NCBI RefSeq assembly: GCF_038003045.1
Contig: NZ_JBBOOK010000001.1
Coordinates: 434,001 to 498,000 of the forward strand
Length of the DNA: 64,000 nucleotides
Direction of reading: 5' to 3'
From: Sporosarcina sp. FSL W7-1349
GTDB lineage: Bacteria > Bacillota > Bacilli > Bacillales_A > Planococcaceae
The notes beneath the pieces are model-generated. The model was given only the letters and a program-made list of their open reading frames with translations. It was not told the DNA's origin and did not search any database. Each line of letters opens with the position of its first letter. Position 1 is the first letter of the stretch. Position numbers and translations under genes: made by a program. Of the stretch, positions 16,963-26,406 are shown in pieces.

Positions 16963-17240
16963 AAATAAAGAATAGTCCAGCAGCAATGCTGAGAAGAACG
17001 AAGACGAAGGGCTAGTATGTGGACAAATGGCGTGTCAGAGAGCGGGATTTATGAGCTGGAAGATTCCGTCACTGCCAATCTGCAGAACCTGCCTTCGGAG
17101 TCCTATGCAAAACATAGGCGTGATTCCCGACGTTAACGGGAGCAAGGGGGATGCATCGTTTTGGCGCATCCAATGATGGTGGTACCGCGGAAGTAAAGCT
17201 CTTTCGTCCTGATCAATTCAGGACGGATGGGCTTTTTTTA
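16963..17240 (+). promoter_or_regulatory. T-box leader controlling proBA (proline)
   Basis: Core GGTGGTACCGCGGAAG (17179-17194) is followed by a terminator formed by CGTCCTGA and TTCAGGACG with T-run 17233-17239. In the stem I region a GAA-CCT-G arrangement places CCT, a proline codon, at 17088-17090 in the expected specifier position. The distal AGAGAGCGGG...GCTGGAAG elements of stem I are also visible. Uncharged tRNA(Pro) should induce proline synthesis. The same type of control is known for B. subtilis proBA. Confidence 0.92.
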
Positions 17241-17282
17241 TTATTAGATATTATTATTAGGTATATGGTAGGGGATAGTGAG

Positions 17283-18386
17283 ATGAGTAAACAACGGGTT
17301 GTCGTAAAAATAGGAAGCAGTTCGTTAACGAATGATAGGGGAGAGATCGATAACACGAAGTTTGATGATCATATCCAAGCTTTGGCGGCGCTGCGCCAGG
17401 CGGGACATGAAGTGATCGTTGTCTCGTCAGGTGCTGTAGCGGCAGGCTTTGCGGCGCTCGGATACCCGGCCAGACCGGTTACCCTTAAAGGGCGGCAGGC
17501 GGCAGCGGCAGTCGGGCAAAGCCTTCTTGTACAATCCTATATCGAAAAATTCCGGCCTTACAGACTCGTTCCCGCCCAGATTTTATTGACGAGGAGCGAT
17601 TTCGCCAACCGGGAAAGATACCGGAATGCTTTTGCGACGATGACGGAATTGTTGGAACGGGGAATGATTCCGATCATTAATGAAAATGACACTGTTTCGG
17701 TCGATGAGTTGACATTCGGGGACAATGATATGCTGTCTGCGCTCGTGAGCGGGTTCCTTCATGCCGATCAGCTCATCATCTTAACGGATATCAACGGGAT
17801 CTATAGTGCGAACCCCCGGACGAATCCGCTCGCGCAGCGATACGACATTTTGGATGATATTTCCGAAGCCTTGTTGGCGGGGGCTGATGAAAACGGCTCG
17901 AAAGTGGGGACGGGCGGCATGCGGTCGAAATTGCTCGCCGCTAGAACAGCTCATTCCCTCGGAGTTCCGATTTTCATAGGAACCGGCAGCGGTCCGGAAA
18001 AATTAATCGAAATACTAGATGGAAAAGGGGATGGGACGTATATCTCCAATCCTGCCAATGCGACAATCAATACAAGTCGGCAATGGATTGCACTCCACTC
18101 CGAGTCGGCGGGGAAATTATTCGTCGATCAGGGTGCAGAAGACGCTATCCTTTGCAACGGAAAAAGCTTGCTGCCGGCCGGTGTCTTCAAGGTGAAAGGC
18201 ACTTTCCAAAAAGGAGATGTCGTTGAAGTGTATGGAGTAGGCGGCTTGCTTGGAAAAGGGGTCGTCACGTATTCATCCGATGAATTGAAGGAAACGATTG
18301 AAAAACGGAATCGGGAACGATTGGGGGATGTACTTTCCCCGACAATTGAAGTGATTCATAGGGATCGCTGGGTTCCCCAGATGTAA
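17283..18386 (+). CDS. proB: Glutamate 5-kinase
   Basis: A 367-residue enzyme phosphorylating glutamate to gamma-glutamyl phosphate, the first step of proline synthesis. An amino-acid-kinase domain opens with RVVVKIGSSSL and continues with the SSGAVAAGF and GTGGMRSKLLAA segments. A C-terminal PUA domain follows (about 277-357). The ATG at 17283 (MSKQRVV) is chosen; the open frame upstream to 17151 is T-box leader. Feedback inhibition by proline is a family property. proA follows after 32 bp in the same operon. Confidence 0.96.
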   Translation: MSKQRVVVKIGSSSLTNDRGEIDNTKFDDHIQALAALRQAGHEVIVVSSGAVAAGFAALGYPARPVTLKGRQAAAAVGQSLLVQSYIEKFRPYRLVPAQILLTRSDFANRERYRNAFATMTELLERGMIPIINENDTVSVDELTFGDNDMLSALVSGFLHADQLIILTDINGIYSANPRTNPLAQRYDILDDISEALLAGADENGSKVGTGGMRSKLLAARTAHSLGVPIFIGTGSGPEKLIEILDGKGDGTYISNPANATINTSRQWIALHSESAGKLFVDQGAEDAILCNGKSLLPAGVFKVKGTFQKGDVVEVYGVGGLLGKGVVTYSSDELKETIEKRNRERLGDVLSPTIEVIHRDRWVPQM

Positions 18387-18418
18387 GGGTTAGTTGAAAA
18401 GAATATGGAGGGATAATA

Positions 18419-19681
18419 ATGAGTGCAGTCATAGTAAGCGAAGTTCAATTGAAAGGGAAAGCGGCCAAGGAAGCAAGTTATGTCATGGTCGATGTATCCA
18501 CGGAAGAAAAGAATAGGGCATTGGAATTGATTGCCGGGCAATTGCTGAAAGACCAGGAACTCTTGCTTGCGGAAAATAAGAAAGATTTGCTGGACGGGCG
18601 GGCGGCAGGTTTGACGGATGCTGTCTTGGATCGGATTTTATTGAATGAACAACGTATCCAAGATATGTCGGATGCCATCCGGTTACTAATTGATCTGAAG
18701 GATCCGATCGGGGAAACATTGGAGAAGATTACGAAGGAAAACGGGTTGAACATCGAAAAGAAACGGGTTCCTCTTGGAGTGATCGGCATGATCTACGAGG
18801 CTCGTCCGAACGTGACTGTCGATGCGGCGACACTTGCATTAAAAACTGGAAACGCAGTGATTTTGCGTGGAAGTTCATCCGCGAAATATTCCAATCAGGC
18901 GTTGGTCCGATCGATCCATACGGCCTTGGCACAAAGCGAAATTCCAACGGATGCCATCCAATTGCTGGAGGACACTAGCCGGGAAACGGCGAAGGAATTG
19001 TTCCAGTTAAACGAATATCTGGATGTCCTGATTCCACGAGGAGGAAAACAGCTGATCGAGACGGTCATCCGGGAATCGACAGTGCCTGTCATCGAAACAG
19101 GGGCGGGAAACTGTCATATTTACGTAGACGAAGCGGCTCAGCAAAATATGGCGGAAACGATCGTGTTAAATGCCAAAACTCAGCGTCCATCTGTATGTAA
19201 TGCAATTGAAACCGTACTCGTTCATAACAAATGGTTCACAAACCACGGCAAGGCACTTGTTTCTGCGCTTCAGGAAAAAGGTGTGGAAGTATATGGCGAT
19301 GAAACAGTCCGTCAAGCATGCCCGGACGTGAAAAGTGTGGAGGAGACGGATTGGGCTTTCGAATTTTTAGGGTTGTCCGTCCGCATCAAATGTGTGGGCG
19401 ATGTCTTTGAAGCAATCGACCATATCCACCAATACGGCACGAAACATTCCGAAGCAATCATCACGGATGACGAAGCGACAGCCGCGGCCTTCCTGAACCG
19501 CGTAGACGCGGCAGCGGTCTATCACAATGCGTCCACGCGCTTTACCGATGGATTCGAATTTGGATATGGCGCGGAAATCGGCATCAGCACCCAGAAACTG
19601 CATGCCCGCGGACCAATGGGGCTAAACGCATTGACATCCAGCAAGTTTGTCATCACCGGCACCGGCCAAGTCCGAGGGTAA
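18419..19681 (+). CDS. proA: Gamma-glutamyl phosphate reductase
   Basis: A 420-residue aldehyde-dehydrogenase-fold enzyme reducing gamma-glutamyl phosphate to glutamate semialdehyde with NADPH. Catalytic Cys260 lies in RPSVCNAIET. The GVIGMIYEARPNVT and ETGAGNCHIYVD family segments are present. The ATG at 18419 follows GGAGGG (18406-18411). It completes the T-box-controlled proBA operon; pyrroline-5-carboxylate reductase is not encoded here. Confidence 0.97.
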   Translation: MSAVIVSEVQLKGKAAKEASYVMVDVSTEEKNRALELIAGQLLKDQELLLAENKKDLLDGRAAGLTDAVLDRILLNEQRIQDMSDAIRLLIDLKDPIGETLEKITKENGLNIEKKRVPLGVIGMIYEARPNVTVDAATLALKTGNAVILRGSSSAKYSNQALVRSIHTALAQSEIPTDAIQLLEDTSRETAKELFQLNEYLDVLIPRGGKQLIETVIRESTVPVIETGAGNCHIYVDEAAQQNMAETIVLNAKTQRPSVCNAIETVLVHNKWFTNHGKALVSALQEKGVEVYGDETVRQACPDVKSVEETDWAFEFLGLSVRIKCVGDVFEAIDHIHQYGTKHSEAIITDDEATAAAFLNRVDAAAVYHNASTRFTDGFEFGYGAEIGISTQKLHARGPMGLNALTSSKFVITGTGQVRG

Positions 19682-19703
19682 GATTCATATACTTGTTCGA
19701 TTG

Positions 19704-19741
19704 CCCCTTCACCGTCACGATTGACGGGAAGGGGTTTTTTT
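19704..19741 (+). terminator. Intrinsic terminator of proBA
   Basis: CCCCTTC (19704-19710) pairs with GAAGGGG (19728-19734). An inner CCGTC/GACGG extends the stem, and seven Ts follow. Confidence 0.93.
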
Positions 19742-19790
19742 GTGCTTTTTTCTATATAGAATGAACAAATGATTTGTATTCGAACTCTTA

Positions 19791-20091
19791 GTTGCTTGGA
19801 GTGGAAGGCGGCGACTCCTGCGGGGTGAAGCACGAATGGTGAGACTCCGCAGGAAAAGCCGTTACGGAGAACGGCTTTTGCGCCAAAAAGCGAAGCGTTT
19901 GGCAGCAGCCTTTGTTTCCATAAAAGGTGTAGTTTGAAAAAGAAGGATGCCTTAATTTCTGCAAAATACGCAGAAACACGGCAAATCGAACCCTTCGCAG
20001 TTCGATTGACTCACCCGCGCCCCGCGGAAAGCGTCCGCCTTCTTCTGTCACTGCGCTTACGTCGCAAACAAAATTTGAAACGGAAAGCAAC
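19791..20091. repeat. Dispersed 301-bp structured intergenic element, copy 1
   Basis: The element begins GTTGCTT and ends AAGCAAC, with a second inner inverted pair AAGGCGG/CCGCCTT. Internal stems are TCCTGCGGGGT/ACTCCGCAGGA, AAAAGCCGTT/AACGGCTTTT, TTTCTGC/GCAGAAA and AATCGAAC/GTTCGATT. A full copy lies at 33756-34056, a deleted copy at 45708-45906 and a fragment at 27091-27160. It lies in the 545-bp gap between proA and the lipoprotein gene. Frames that cross it are fortuitous. Homology with copy 2 reaches beyond the ends: CAAATGATTTGT occurs 25-29 bp upstream in both. Confidence 0.85.
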
Positions 20092-20226
20092 GGCTTGTTG
20101 GCTATGTATATTTCCATAAATCGCCCCTAACACATCCGGAGTATCCGTCAATAAACAACCTCACCGTGACATCGGTTTTAAAATAAAGTAAAATGAGTGT
20201 ATTGTTCGTAGAAAGGAAGTTTCAAA

Positions 20227-21012
20227 TTGAAAAGTATGCTCAAGTTCATGATGCTTGGAGTGCTTCTTCTCGCAGTGGCGGGATGCACTCAAGTGAAAGC
20301 CAACAAAAGCTTGACCGCGAAAGATGTCTTTGAAAAATCAATGGAGGCTTCCAGCGATCTGAAGGATGTCCAAGCCCATTTTGCCATCGAAAATCTATCG
20401 GCGCCAGTCGATCCGGAACAGAAAAAAACAACAAAATATGACATCCAATCAGTTTACACTTCTCAGCCGTCCCTCCTTCATCAAATTGTCCGTATTTCAC
20501 AAACTGGAACCGAACCGGGGGATGTGGAATTATACCGCATTGATGATCGTCTATTCGGTAAGGACGGGAAGGAGTCGGAGTGGGAAGAAGTCCCTTTCCT
20601 TTTGACGGAGACATTCGGGTCGATCTATCGATATATCAATCCGGCAATGGATCTTTCTTTATTCGAAAACTTCAAGGATGAGTTTGAATTGGAACCGGCC
20701 GATTATGGATATGCACTGACGTTGACTATGACGAAAGATCAATTCGAGCAGTTCAGCCAGCAGCTGGGGCCAGAATATGGCGGGGCATTTCAAGATGACA
20801 AGGCGTTTCTATTAGTGGAACGGCTGGATTTTGAAATTGTAGTGGACCGCAATACCTTTTTTGTGACGGATTTCAAAATGTTGACCGATACAACCACTTA
20901 TGTCGGCCGTGACTCTCACCGGACACGACATAAAGTCAATGCGACCTATAGCTATTTCAATGATGTCGATGCGATTCAGGTACCGGAGAAAATCCGGAAC
21001 CTTACGAAATAA
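20227..21012 (+). CDS. Lipoprotein of unknown function (DUF6612/LppX-LolA-like)
   Basis: A 261-residue protein with a lipoprotein signal peptide ending in the lipobox LAVAGC (Cys at about residue 20), so it should be anchored to the outer face of the membrane. The mature part starts with an LTAKDVFEKSMEAS helix and continues with mixed beta-rich sequence. This is reminiscent of the DUF6612/LolA-LppX lipoprotein group; that match is by eye and uncertain. The TTG start at 20227 follows AAAGGAAG (20211-20218). It stands alone between the 301-bp element and cheV. It is not normally between tcdA and rarA in B. subtilis. Substrate or partner unknown. Confidence 0.7.
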   Translation: MKSMLKFMMLGVLLLAVAGCTQVKANKSLTAKDVFEKSMEASSDLKDVQAHFAIENLSAPVDPEQKKTTKYDIQSVYTSQPSLLHQIVRISQTGTEPGDVELYRIDDRLFGKDGKESEWEEVPFLLTETFGSIYRYINPAMDLSLFENFKDEFELEPADYGYALTLTMTKDQFEQFSQQLGPEYGGAFQDDKAFLLVERLDFEIVVDRNTFFVTDFKMLTDTTTYVGRDSHRTRHKVNATYSYFNDVDAIQVPEKIRNLTK

Positions 21013-21059
21013 AGTTTTTAAAGTTCCGAATTTCGACGAAAACGAACAGAATTACCATC

Positions 21060-21087
21060 TTGTGTAAAGAGGCAAACATGATACAAT
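21060..21087 (+). promoter_or_regulatory. Candidate promoter for cheV
   Basis: TTGTGT (21060-21065) and TACAAT (21082-21087) have a 16-bp spacer, 80 bp before the cheV start. It looks sigma-A-like; I do not see a sigma-D motility promoter. Confidence 0.4.
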
Positions 21088-21167
21088 CAAACCAAATAGG
21101 TCTATTCTCATAATCTAAGCCTAGTAACTTTGGTACAAATGGAATTGAATTGAGAGGAATGAACGCG

Positions 21168-22073
21168 ATGTCACAGCAGACGAATATTTTATTGGAAAGC
21201 GGTACAAACGAGTTGGAAATCATCGAATTCGAGATGGGGAACAACCGGTACGGCATCAATGTCATCAAAGTAAAAGAGATCATCATGCCGATGAAAGTCA
21301 CGCCGATCCCACATGCCAACCCGGCCGTCGAAGGCATCATCCAACTGCGCGGGGAAGTGTTGCCGGTCATCAATATGGAGAGAGTGCTGGGCATGCCGCC
21401 GTCTTCCAACAAAAGCGATGAAAAATATATCGTCGCCGCATTCAATAAGACGCAAGTCGTGTTCCATGTTCATAATGTGACACAGATACATCGGATTTCG
21501 TGGGACCAAATCGAAAAACCATCCGATATCTACTCTGCCGAATCTTCACAAGTCATCGGCGTCATCAAACGGGGCAGCGATATGTTGCTGCTGCTCGATT
21601 TCGAGAAAATCATTTTGGATATCAGCCCGGAGACCGGTATTCGGATCGATCAAGTGAAAAAATTGGGCAAACGGGAACGCTCCGATAAACGGCTCGTTTG
21701 TGCCGAGGATTCACCGCTTCTTCGAAAATTGCTCGACAATACACTAAAAGAAGCTGGATACGTCAATCTGGAGTTTTTTGAAAATGGAAAAGATGCACTG
21801 GATTATTTGGAAAGCATCGTGGCAAGCGGCAAAAAAGTGACAGACGAGGTCCAATTGGTGATCACGGATATCGAGATGCCCCAAATGGATGGACATCATT
21901 TCACGAAAAGGATCCGGGACAATGCAGACTTGGCAACTCTGCCAGTCATCATTTTCTCATCTCTCATTACGGATGATCTGAAACATAAAGGGGAAAGCGT
22001 CGGCGCAAATGACCAGGTAAGTAAACCTGAAATCGCTGAACTCGTTTTGAAGATCGATCAATATATTTTATAA
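21168..22073 (+). CDS. cheV: Chemotaxis coupling protein CheV
   Basis: A 301-residue cytoplasmic protein with an N-terminal CheW domain (about 15-150; GINVIKVKEIIMP, IIQLRGEVLPVINM) and a C-terminal receiver domain (about 170-300). The phosphoacceptor is Asp234 in VITDIEMPQMDG. CheV couples chemoreceptors to the CheA kinase and takes part in adaptation. The ATG at 21168 (MSQQTNILLESGTNEL) is 9 nt after GAGAGGA; earlier in-frame TTG 21150 and ATG 21159 fit that site worse. It implies a flagellated, chemotactic organism. It is monocistronic, followed by a terminator. Confidence 0.95.
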   Translation: MSQQTNILLESGTNELEIIEFEMGNNRYGINVIKVKEIIMPMKVTPIPHANPAVEGIIQLRGEVLPVINMERVLGMPPSSNKSDEKYIVAAFNKTQVVFHVHNVTQIHRISWDQIEKPSDIYSAESSQVIGVIKRGSDMLLLLDFEKIILDISPETGIRIDQVKKLGKRERSDKRLVCAEDSPLLRKLLDNTLKEAGYVNLEFFENGKDALDYLESIVASGKKVTDEVQLVITDIEMPQMDGHHFTKRIRDNADLATLPVIIFSSLITDDLKHKGESVGANDQVSKPEIAELVLKIDQYIL

Positions 22074-22075
22074 GG

Positions 22076-22116
22076 AAACAGGAGGCAATCCGAGAACTCG
22101 GAACGCCTCCTGTTTT
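22076..22116 (+). terminator. Intrinsic terminator after cheV
   Basis: AAACAGGAGGC (22076-22086) pairs with GCCTCCTGTTT (22105-22115), with inner CCGAG/CTCGG. The T-tract is short. Confidence 0.8.
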
Positions 22117-22141
22117 CGTCTAACTTATGAGTCTGTAAATA

Positions 22142-22198
22142 GCATCCTAATCAGGCGTGCCCTAGGTACTAAAGGTCTCGAATGCTTTTGTAGGATGC
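22142..22198. other. Long-range inverted repeat between convergent cheV and rarA
   Basis: GCATCCTA (22142-22149) and TAGGATGC (22191-22198) are perfect inverses enclosing 41 nt with CCTAGG in the middle. There is no T-tract on either strand and no ORF. It may be a 3'-UTR structure of rarA or an unannotated RNA. Confidence 0.3.
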
Positions 22199-22259
22199 GA
22201 GTCAGCCAGCCCCAGACTTAGACTACGAATCTCAATAAACAGGCAGCGCGCACATTTGT

Positions 22260-23540
22260 TCATTTCCGGAAGTTTTTCAGCCTGTCATAAATGGCGGCCA
22301 ATCTTTTTTCCTCCCCGGCATTTACAGGGGAATAAAACTCCACGTTTTGGATGGCGTCGGGCAAATATTGCTGGTCGATCCAGCCACCGAAGGAACCGAT
22401 CGGCGTGTCATGTGGATATTGGTAACCGGCATGCCCGAGTTCAGCTGCTCCCGCGTAATGAGTATCCCGCAGATGCAGCGGAATATCTCCGGTTTGTCCT
22501 TTATGTATGGCGTTGATGGCCGCATCGACTGCTTTGTAGGCGGAGTTCGATTTGGACGCGAGGCACATCTCGATGACTGCGTTGGCCAGCGGAATGCGGG
22601 CTTCTGGCATGCCGAGGCGTACGGCCGCTTCCGTTGCCGCCAAGACACGGGGCGCTACTTCCGGGGAAGCGAGGCCGACATCTTCATAGGCCATGACGAG
22701 CATCCTTCTGCAAACCGCGACGAGGTCCCCCGTTTCCAAAAGATTGGCGAGGTAGAAGATGGCCGCATTGACGTCGCTCCCTCGTACCGATTTTTGGAGA
22801 GCGGATAATAGATTATAAAAATGAGAGCCTTTCTTATCCCCGAACAGGCCGACCCGTCCGATCAGATTATCGACGAGCCAATCTTCCACAATCGTTTTCC
22901 CGTCCTCTTCATCGCTGGCATTGACGACAGATTCCAGGACTGTCAGCGCTTTTCTTGCGTCCCCGTTGACTCCTTCCGCAATTTTCCGAAGCTGTTCGTC
23001 GGAAATGACGATTTCCATCTTGCCCAAGCCACGGTCTGGATCCGCTAATGCGCGTTCCAATAATCCCAATACGTCGTCAGGTTCCAGCCGGGATAATTGT
23101 TTGATTTCCCCGCATCGTGAACGGATGGCCGGGTTGACGTCATGGAATGGATTTTCAGTCGTTGCCCCGATGAGGGTGATGGCGCCATTTTCGACATGGG
23201 GCAATAACGTATCTTGTTGTAATTTATTGAAACGGTGGATTTCATCTAAAAATAGCAGGACTTTTCCGGTGATCCGCGCTTCTGCCACGACATCCTCGAC
23301 GTCTTTCTTCCCGGACGTCGTTGCATTCAATGCGATGAAGGGAAGTCCGCTCGTGCCGGCAATTGCATGGGCGAGTGACGTCTTTCCGATTCCCGGCTCT
23401 CCGTAAAGTAGCATAGAAGGGACATGGCTGTTCTTGATCATCCGGTAGAGGGCCGTGTCGGGGCCGATAATTTGCTGTTGACCGGCGATTTCATCGATAT
23501 TCTTCGGCCGCATCCGAAAGGCCAACGGTTCATTATGCAA
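22260..23540 (-). CDS. rarA: Replication-associated recombination protein RarA (MgsA-like AAA+ ATPase)
   Basis: A 426-residue AAA+ ATPase related to clamp-loader subunits and acting at stalled replication forks. Walker A is GEPGIGKT (47-54), Walker B LLFLDEIHRF (near 96), and the sensor region reads IGATTENPFHDVN. The C-terminal MgsA region has MAYEDVGLASP. The TTG at 23540 has AGGAG (23549-23553 on this strand) 8 nt upstream and gives ...NEPLAFRMRPKNIDEI; earlier in-frame starts up to 23585 lack a site. It is divergent from cymR, as in B. subtilis yrvN/yrzC. Confidence 0.94.
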   Translation of the reverse strand: MHNEPLAFRMRPKNIDEIAGQQQIIGPDTALYRMIKNSHVPSMLLYGEPGIGKTSLAHAIAGTSGLPFIALNATTSGKKDVEDVVAEARITGKVLLFLDEIHRFNKLQQDTLLPHVENGAITLIGATTENPFHDVNPAIRSRCGEIKQLSRLEPDDVLGLLERALADPDRGLGKMEIVISDEQLRKIAEGVNGDARKALTVLESVVNASDEEDGKTIVEDWLVDNLIGRVGLFGDKKGSHFYNLLSALQKSVRGSDVNAAIFYLANLLETGDLVAVCRRMLVMAYEDVGLASPEVAPRVLAATEAAVRLGMPEARIPLANAVIEMCLASKSNSAYKAVDAAINAIHKGQTGDIPLHLRDTHYAGAAELGHAGYQYPHDTPIGSFGGWIDQQYLPDAIQNVEFYSPVNAGEEKRLAAIYDRLKNFRK

Positions 23541-23623
23541 TATGATCACTCCTCGTACGTCTGTTCCTTCATTATACATATTCATTTAGTAAATATCATT
23601 TTCAGCAGGTTTTCGCTCTCTTA

Positions 23624-23632
23624 TGCTATACT
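23624..23632 (+). promoter_or_regulatory. Extended -10 promoter element for cymR
   Basis: TGC-TATACT is an extended -10 with no good -35, 41 bp before the cymR start codon. Confidence 0.45.
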
Positions 23633-23672
23633 ATTTTGAAGTGAAAGCATAAAAAAGGGCGGGGGATTTATT

Positions 23673-24092
23673 ATGAAAATTTCAACTAAAGGACGTTACG
23701 GATTGACAGTTGTCGTCGAGCTAGGGGCGAAATATGGACAGGGACCTGTACCGCTCCGGAAAATAGCGGAGGAGCAGAACTTGTCCGAAGCCTATTTGGA
23801 GCAACTGATCCCACCATTACGGAACAACCGAATCGTCAAAAGTGTCAGAGGGGCTTATGGTGGCTACATGCTGGCCAAGGAGCCAGAAGAGATTACAGCG
23901 GGTGACGTTATCCGCATTTTGGAGGGGCCAATCCAAGTCGTCGAAGGATTGGATGAAACGGATATTCCTCAACAGGAATTATGGAAGCGGATCGGGGACG
24001 CGGTCCGGGATGTGTTGGATAAGACGACAATCCGAGATCTGATGGAATCCGAGAATGAGCCGATCAGCGACGGCTATATGTTCTATATTTAA
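23673..24092 (+). CDS. cymR: Rrf2-family regulator of cysteine metabolism, CymR
   Basis: A 139-residue transcription factor with an N-terminal winged helix (MKISTKGRYGLTVVVELG, RKIAEEQNLSEAYLEQL). It has no cysteine residues, which separates it from the iron-sulfur protein IscR and fits CymR. CymR represses cysteine uptake and synthesis genes together with CysK when cysteine is plentiful. It is cotranscribed with the cysteine desulfurase 15 bp downstream. The ATG at 23673 follows a GGGCGGGGG site. The order cymR-desulfurase-mnmA is conserved in Bacillales. Confidence 0.93.
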   Translation: MKISTKGRYGLTVVVELGAKYGQGPVPLRKIAEEQNLSEAYLEQLIPPLRNNRIVKSVRGAYGGYMLAKEPEEITAGDVIRILEGPIQVVEGLDETDIPQQELWKRIGDAVRDVLDKTTIRDLMESENEPISDGYMFYI

Positions 24093-24107
24093 GAAGGAGT
24101 ATTGGAA

Positions 24108-25250
24108 ATGAACTCAATTTATTTAGACCATGCGGCCACAACTCCGGTCCATCCAAAAGTCGGGGCAGTGTATGTGGAAATGCTGGAAACTGCATTTGGC
24201 AATCCTTCCAGCATCCATGGCTACGGCCGGGAAGCGCGGAAACTGCTGGATGAATCGCGGAAAGTGTTAGCTGCTTCCATCCATGCTCAGCCTACCGAAA
24301 TCATATTCACTTCAGGTGGGACGGAAGCCGACAATATAGCGATTTTTGGGACGGCTGCCGTAATGAAAGAGGCGGGCAATCATATTATCACGACAACTGT
24401 CGAACATCCTGCCGTTTTGGAATCATGCAAACGATTGGAAGAACAAGGGTATGACGTCACCTATTTAGAGGTGAATGAAAAAGGGCAAATCGATGTGCGG
24501 CAAGTGCAGGAGGCATTGACAGACAAGACGATCTTGGTGTCAATCATGTTCGGGAATAACGAGGTGGGCACGATCCAACCGATCCGGGAAATCGGAGAGG
24601 TTTTGAAAAATCATCAAGCGATTTTTCATACCGATGCGGTCCAAGCTTATGGAATCGTACCACTCCATGTGGATGAACTGGGAGTCGATCTGTTATCCGT
24701 AACTGCTCATAAATTGAATGGTCCGAAAGGGATCGGTTTCCTCTATCAACGGAAAGGGCTGAAAACGGCCCCGCTCCTATTCGGGGGAGGACAGGAGAGG
24801 AAACGGAGGGCCGGCACGGAAAACCTACCGGCTGTTGCGGCTTTTGCGGAAGCCGTTTCCATTGCACAAGAGTCCATGGAAGACAACCGCAAGAAGTATG
24901 GGAACTACGCTCAGATCCTTAAAACGATCCTGGATGAAAAAGAAGTGGCGTATGAAGAGAATGCAGCCGAGGTAGATAAGCTGCCTCATATACTCAACAT
25001 TAGCTTTCCTGGAACAGATATCGAGTCATTGCTTGTAAACTTGGATATGGCCGGTATCGCGGTTTCCAGCGGTTCGGCTTGTTCTGCCGGCTCCTTGGAT
25101 CCGTCTCATGTATTGACGGCCATGTTCGGCGAAGGCTCCCCAAAATTACGCAATGCTGTCCGTTTCAGCTTCGGTTTGGGACTGGATGAGGAAGCGATAC
25201 GGGAAGCGGCTGTTAAAACGGCCGATATCGTAAACCGACTTGTGAAATGA
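24108..25250 (+). CDS. Cysteine desulfurase (YrvO-type, partner of MnmA)
   Basis: A 380-residue class V PLP enzyme that releases sulfur from cysteine as an enzyme persulfide. PLP-binding Lys202 lies in SVTAHKLNGPKG and catalytic Cys325 in SSGSACSAGS. The ATG at 24108 is preferred over TTG at 24102 because AAGGAG (24094-24099) is then 8 nt away. Position directly before mnmA, as for B. subtilis yrvO, suggests it hands sulfur directly to MnmA for tRNA 2-thiouridine synthesis without a Tus relay. Control by the adjacent CymR is plausible but not visible as a site here. Confidence 0.93.
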   Translation: MNSIYLDHAATTPVHPKVGAVYVEMLETAFGNPSSIHGYGREARKLLDESRKVLAASIHAQPTEIIFTSGGTEADNIAIFGTAAVMKEAGNHIITTTVEHPAVLESCKRLEEQGYDVTYLEVNEKGQIDVRQVQEALTDKTILVSIMFGNNEVGTIQPIREIGEVLKNHQAIFHTDAVQAYGIVPLHVDELGVDLLSVTAHKLNGPKGIGFLYQRKGLKTAPLLFGGGQERKRRAGTENLPAVAAFAEAVSIAQESMEDNRKKYGNYAQILKTILDEKEVAYEENAAEVDKLPHILNISFPGTDIESLLVNLDMAGIAVSSGSACSAGSLDPSHVLTAMFGEGSPKLRNAVRFSFGLGLDEEAIREAAVKTADIVNRLVK

Positions 25251-25254
25251 ATGA

Positions 25255-26394
<1,140 letters not shown>

Positions 26395-26406
26395 GGGGAA
26401 TGCGTA

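Noticed and set aside
17151..17282. N-terminal extension of ProB
   Set aside because: These codons are the T-box antiterminator and terminator; ProB starts at MSKQRVV.
19788..20117. Minus-strand ORF of about 109 codons; similar one at 33726-34238
   Set aside because: Both lie over the dispersed element and resemble each other only because the element is repeated. Neither has a ribosome binding site or conserved start, and the deleted copy at 45.7 kb destroys the frame.
23538..23585. Longer RarA starting at ATG 23585
   Set aside because: No ribosome binding site; the TTG at 23540 has a well-placed AGGAG and matches the family N-terminus.
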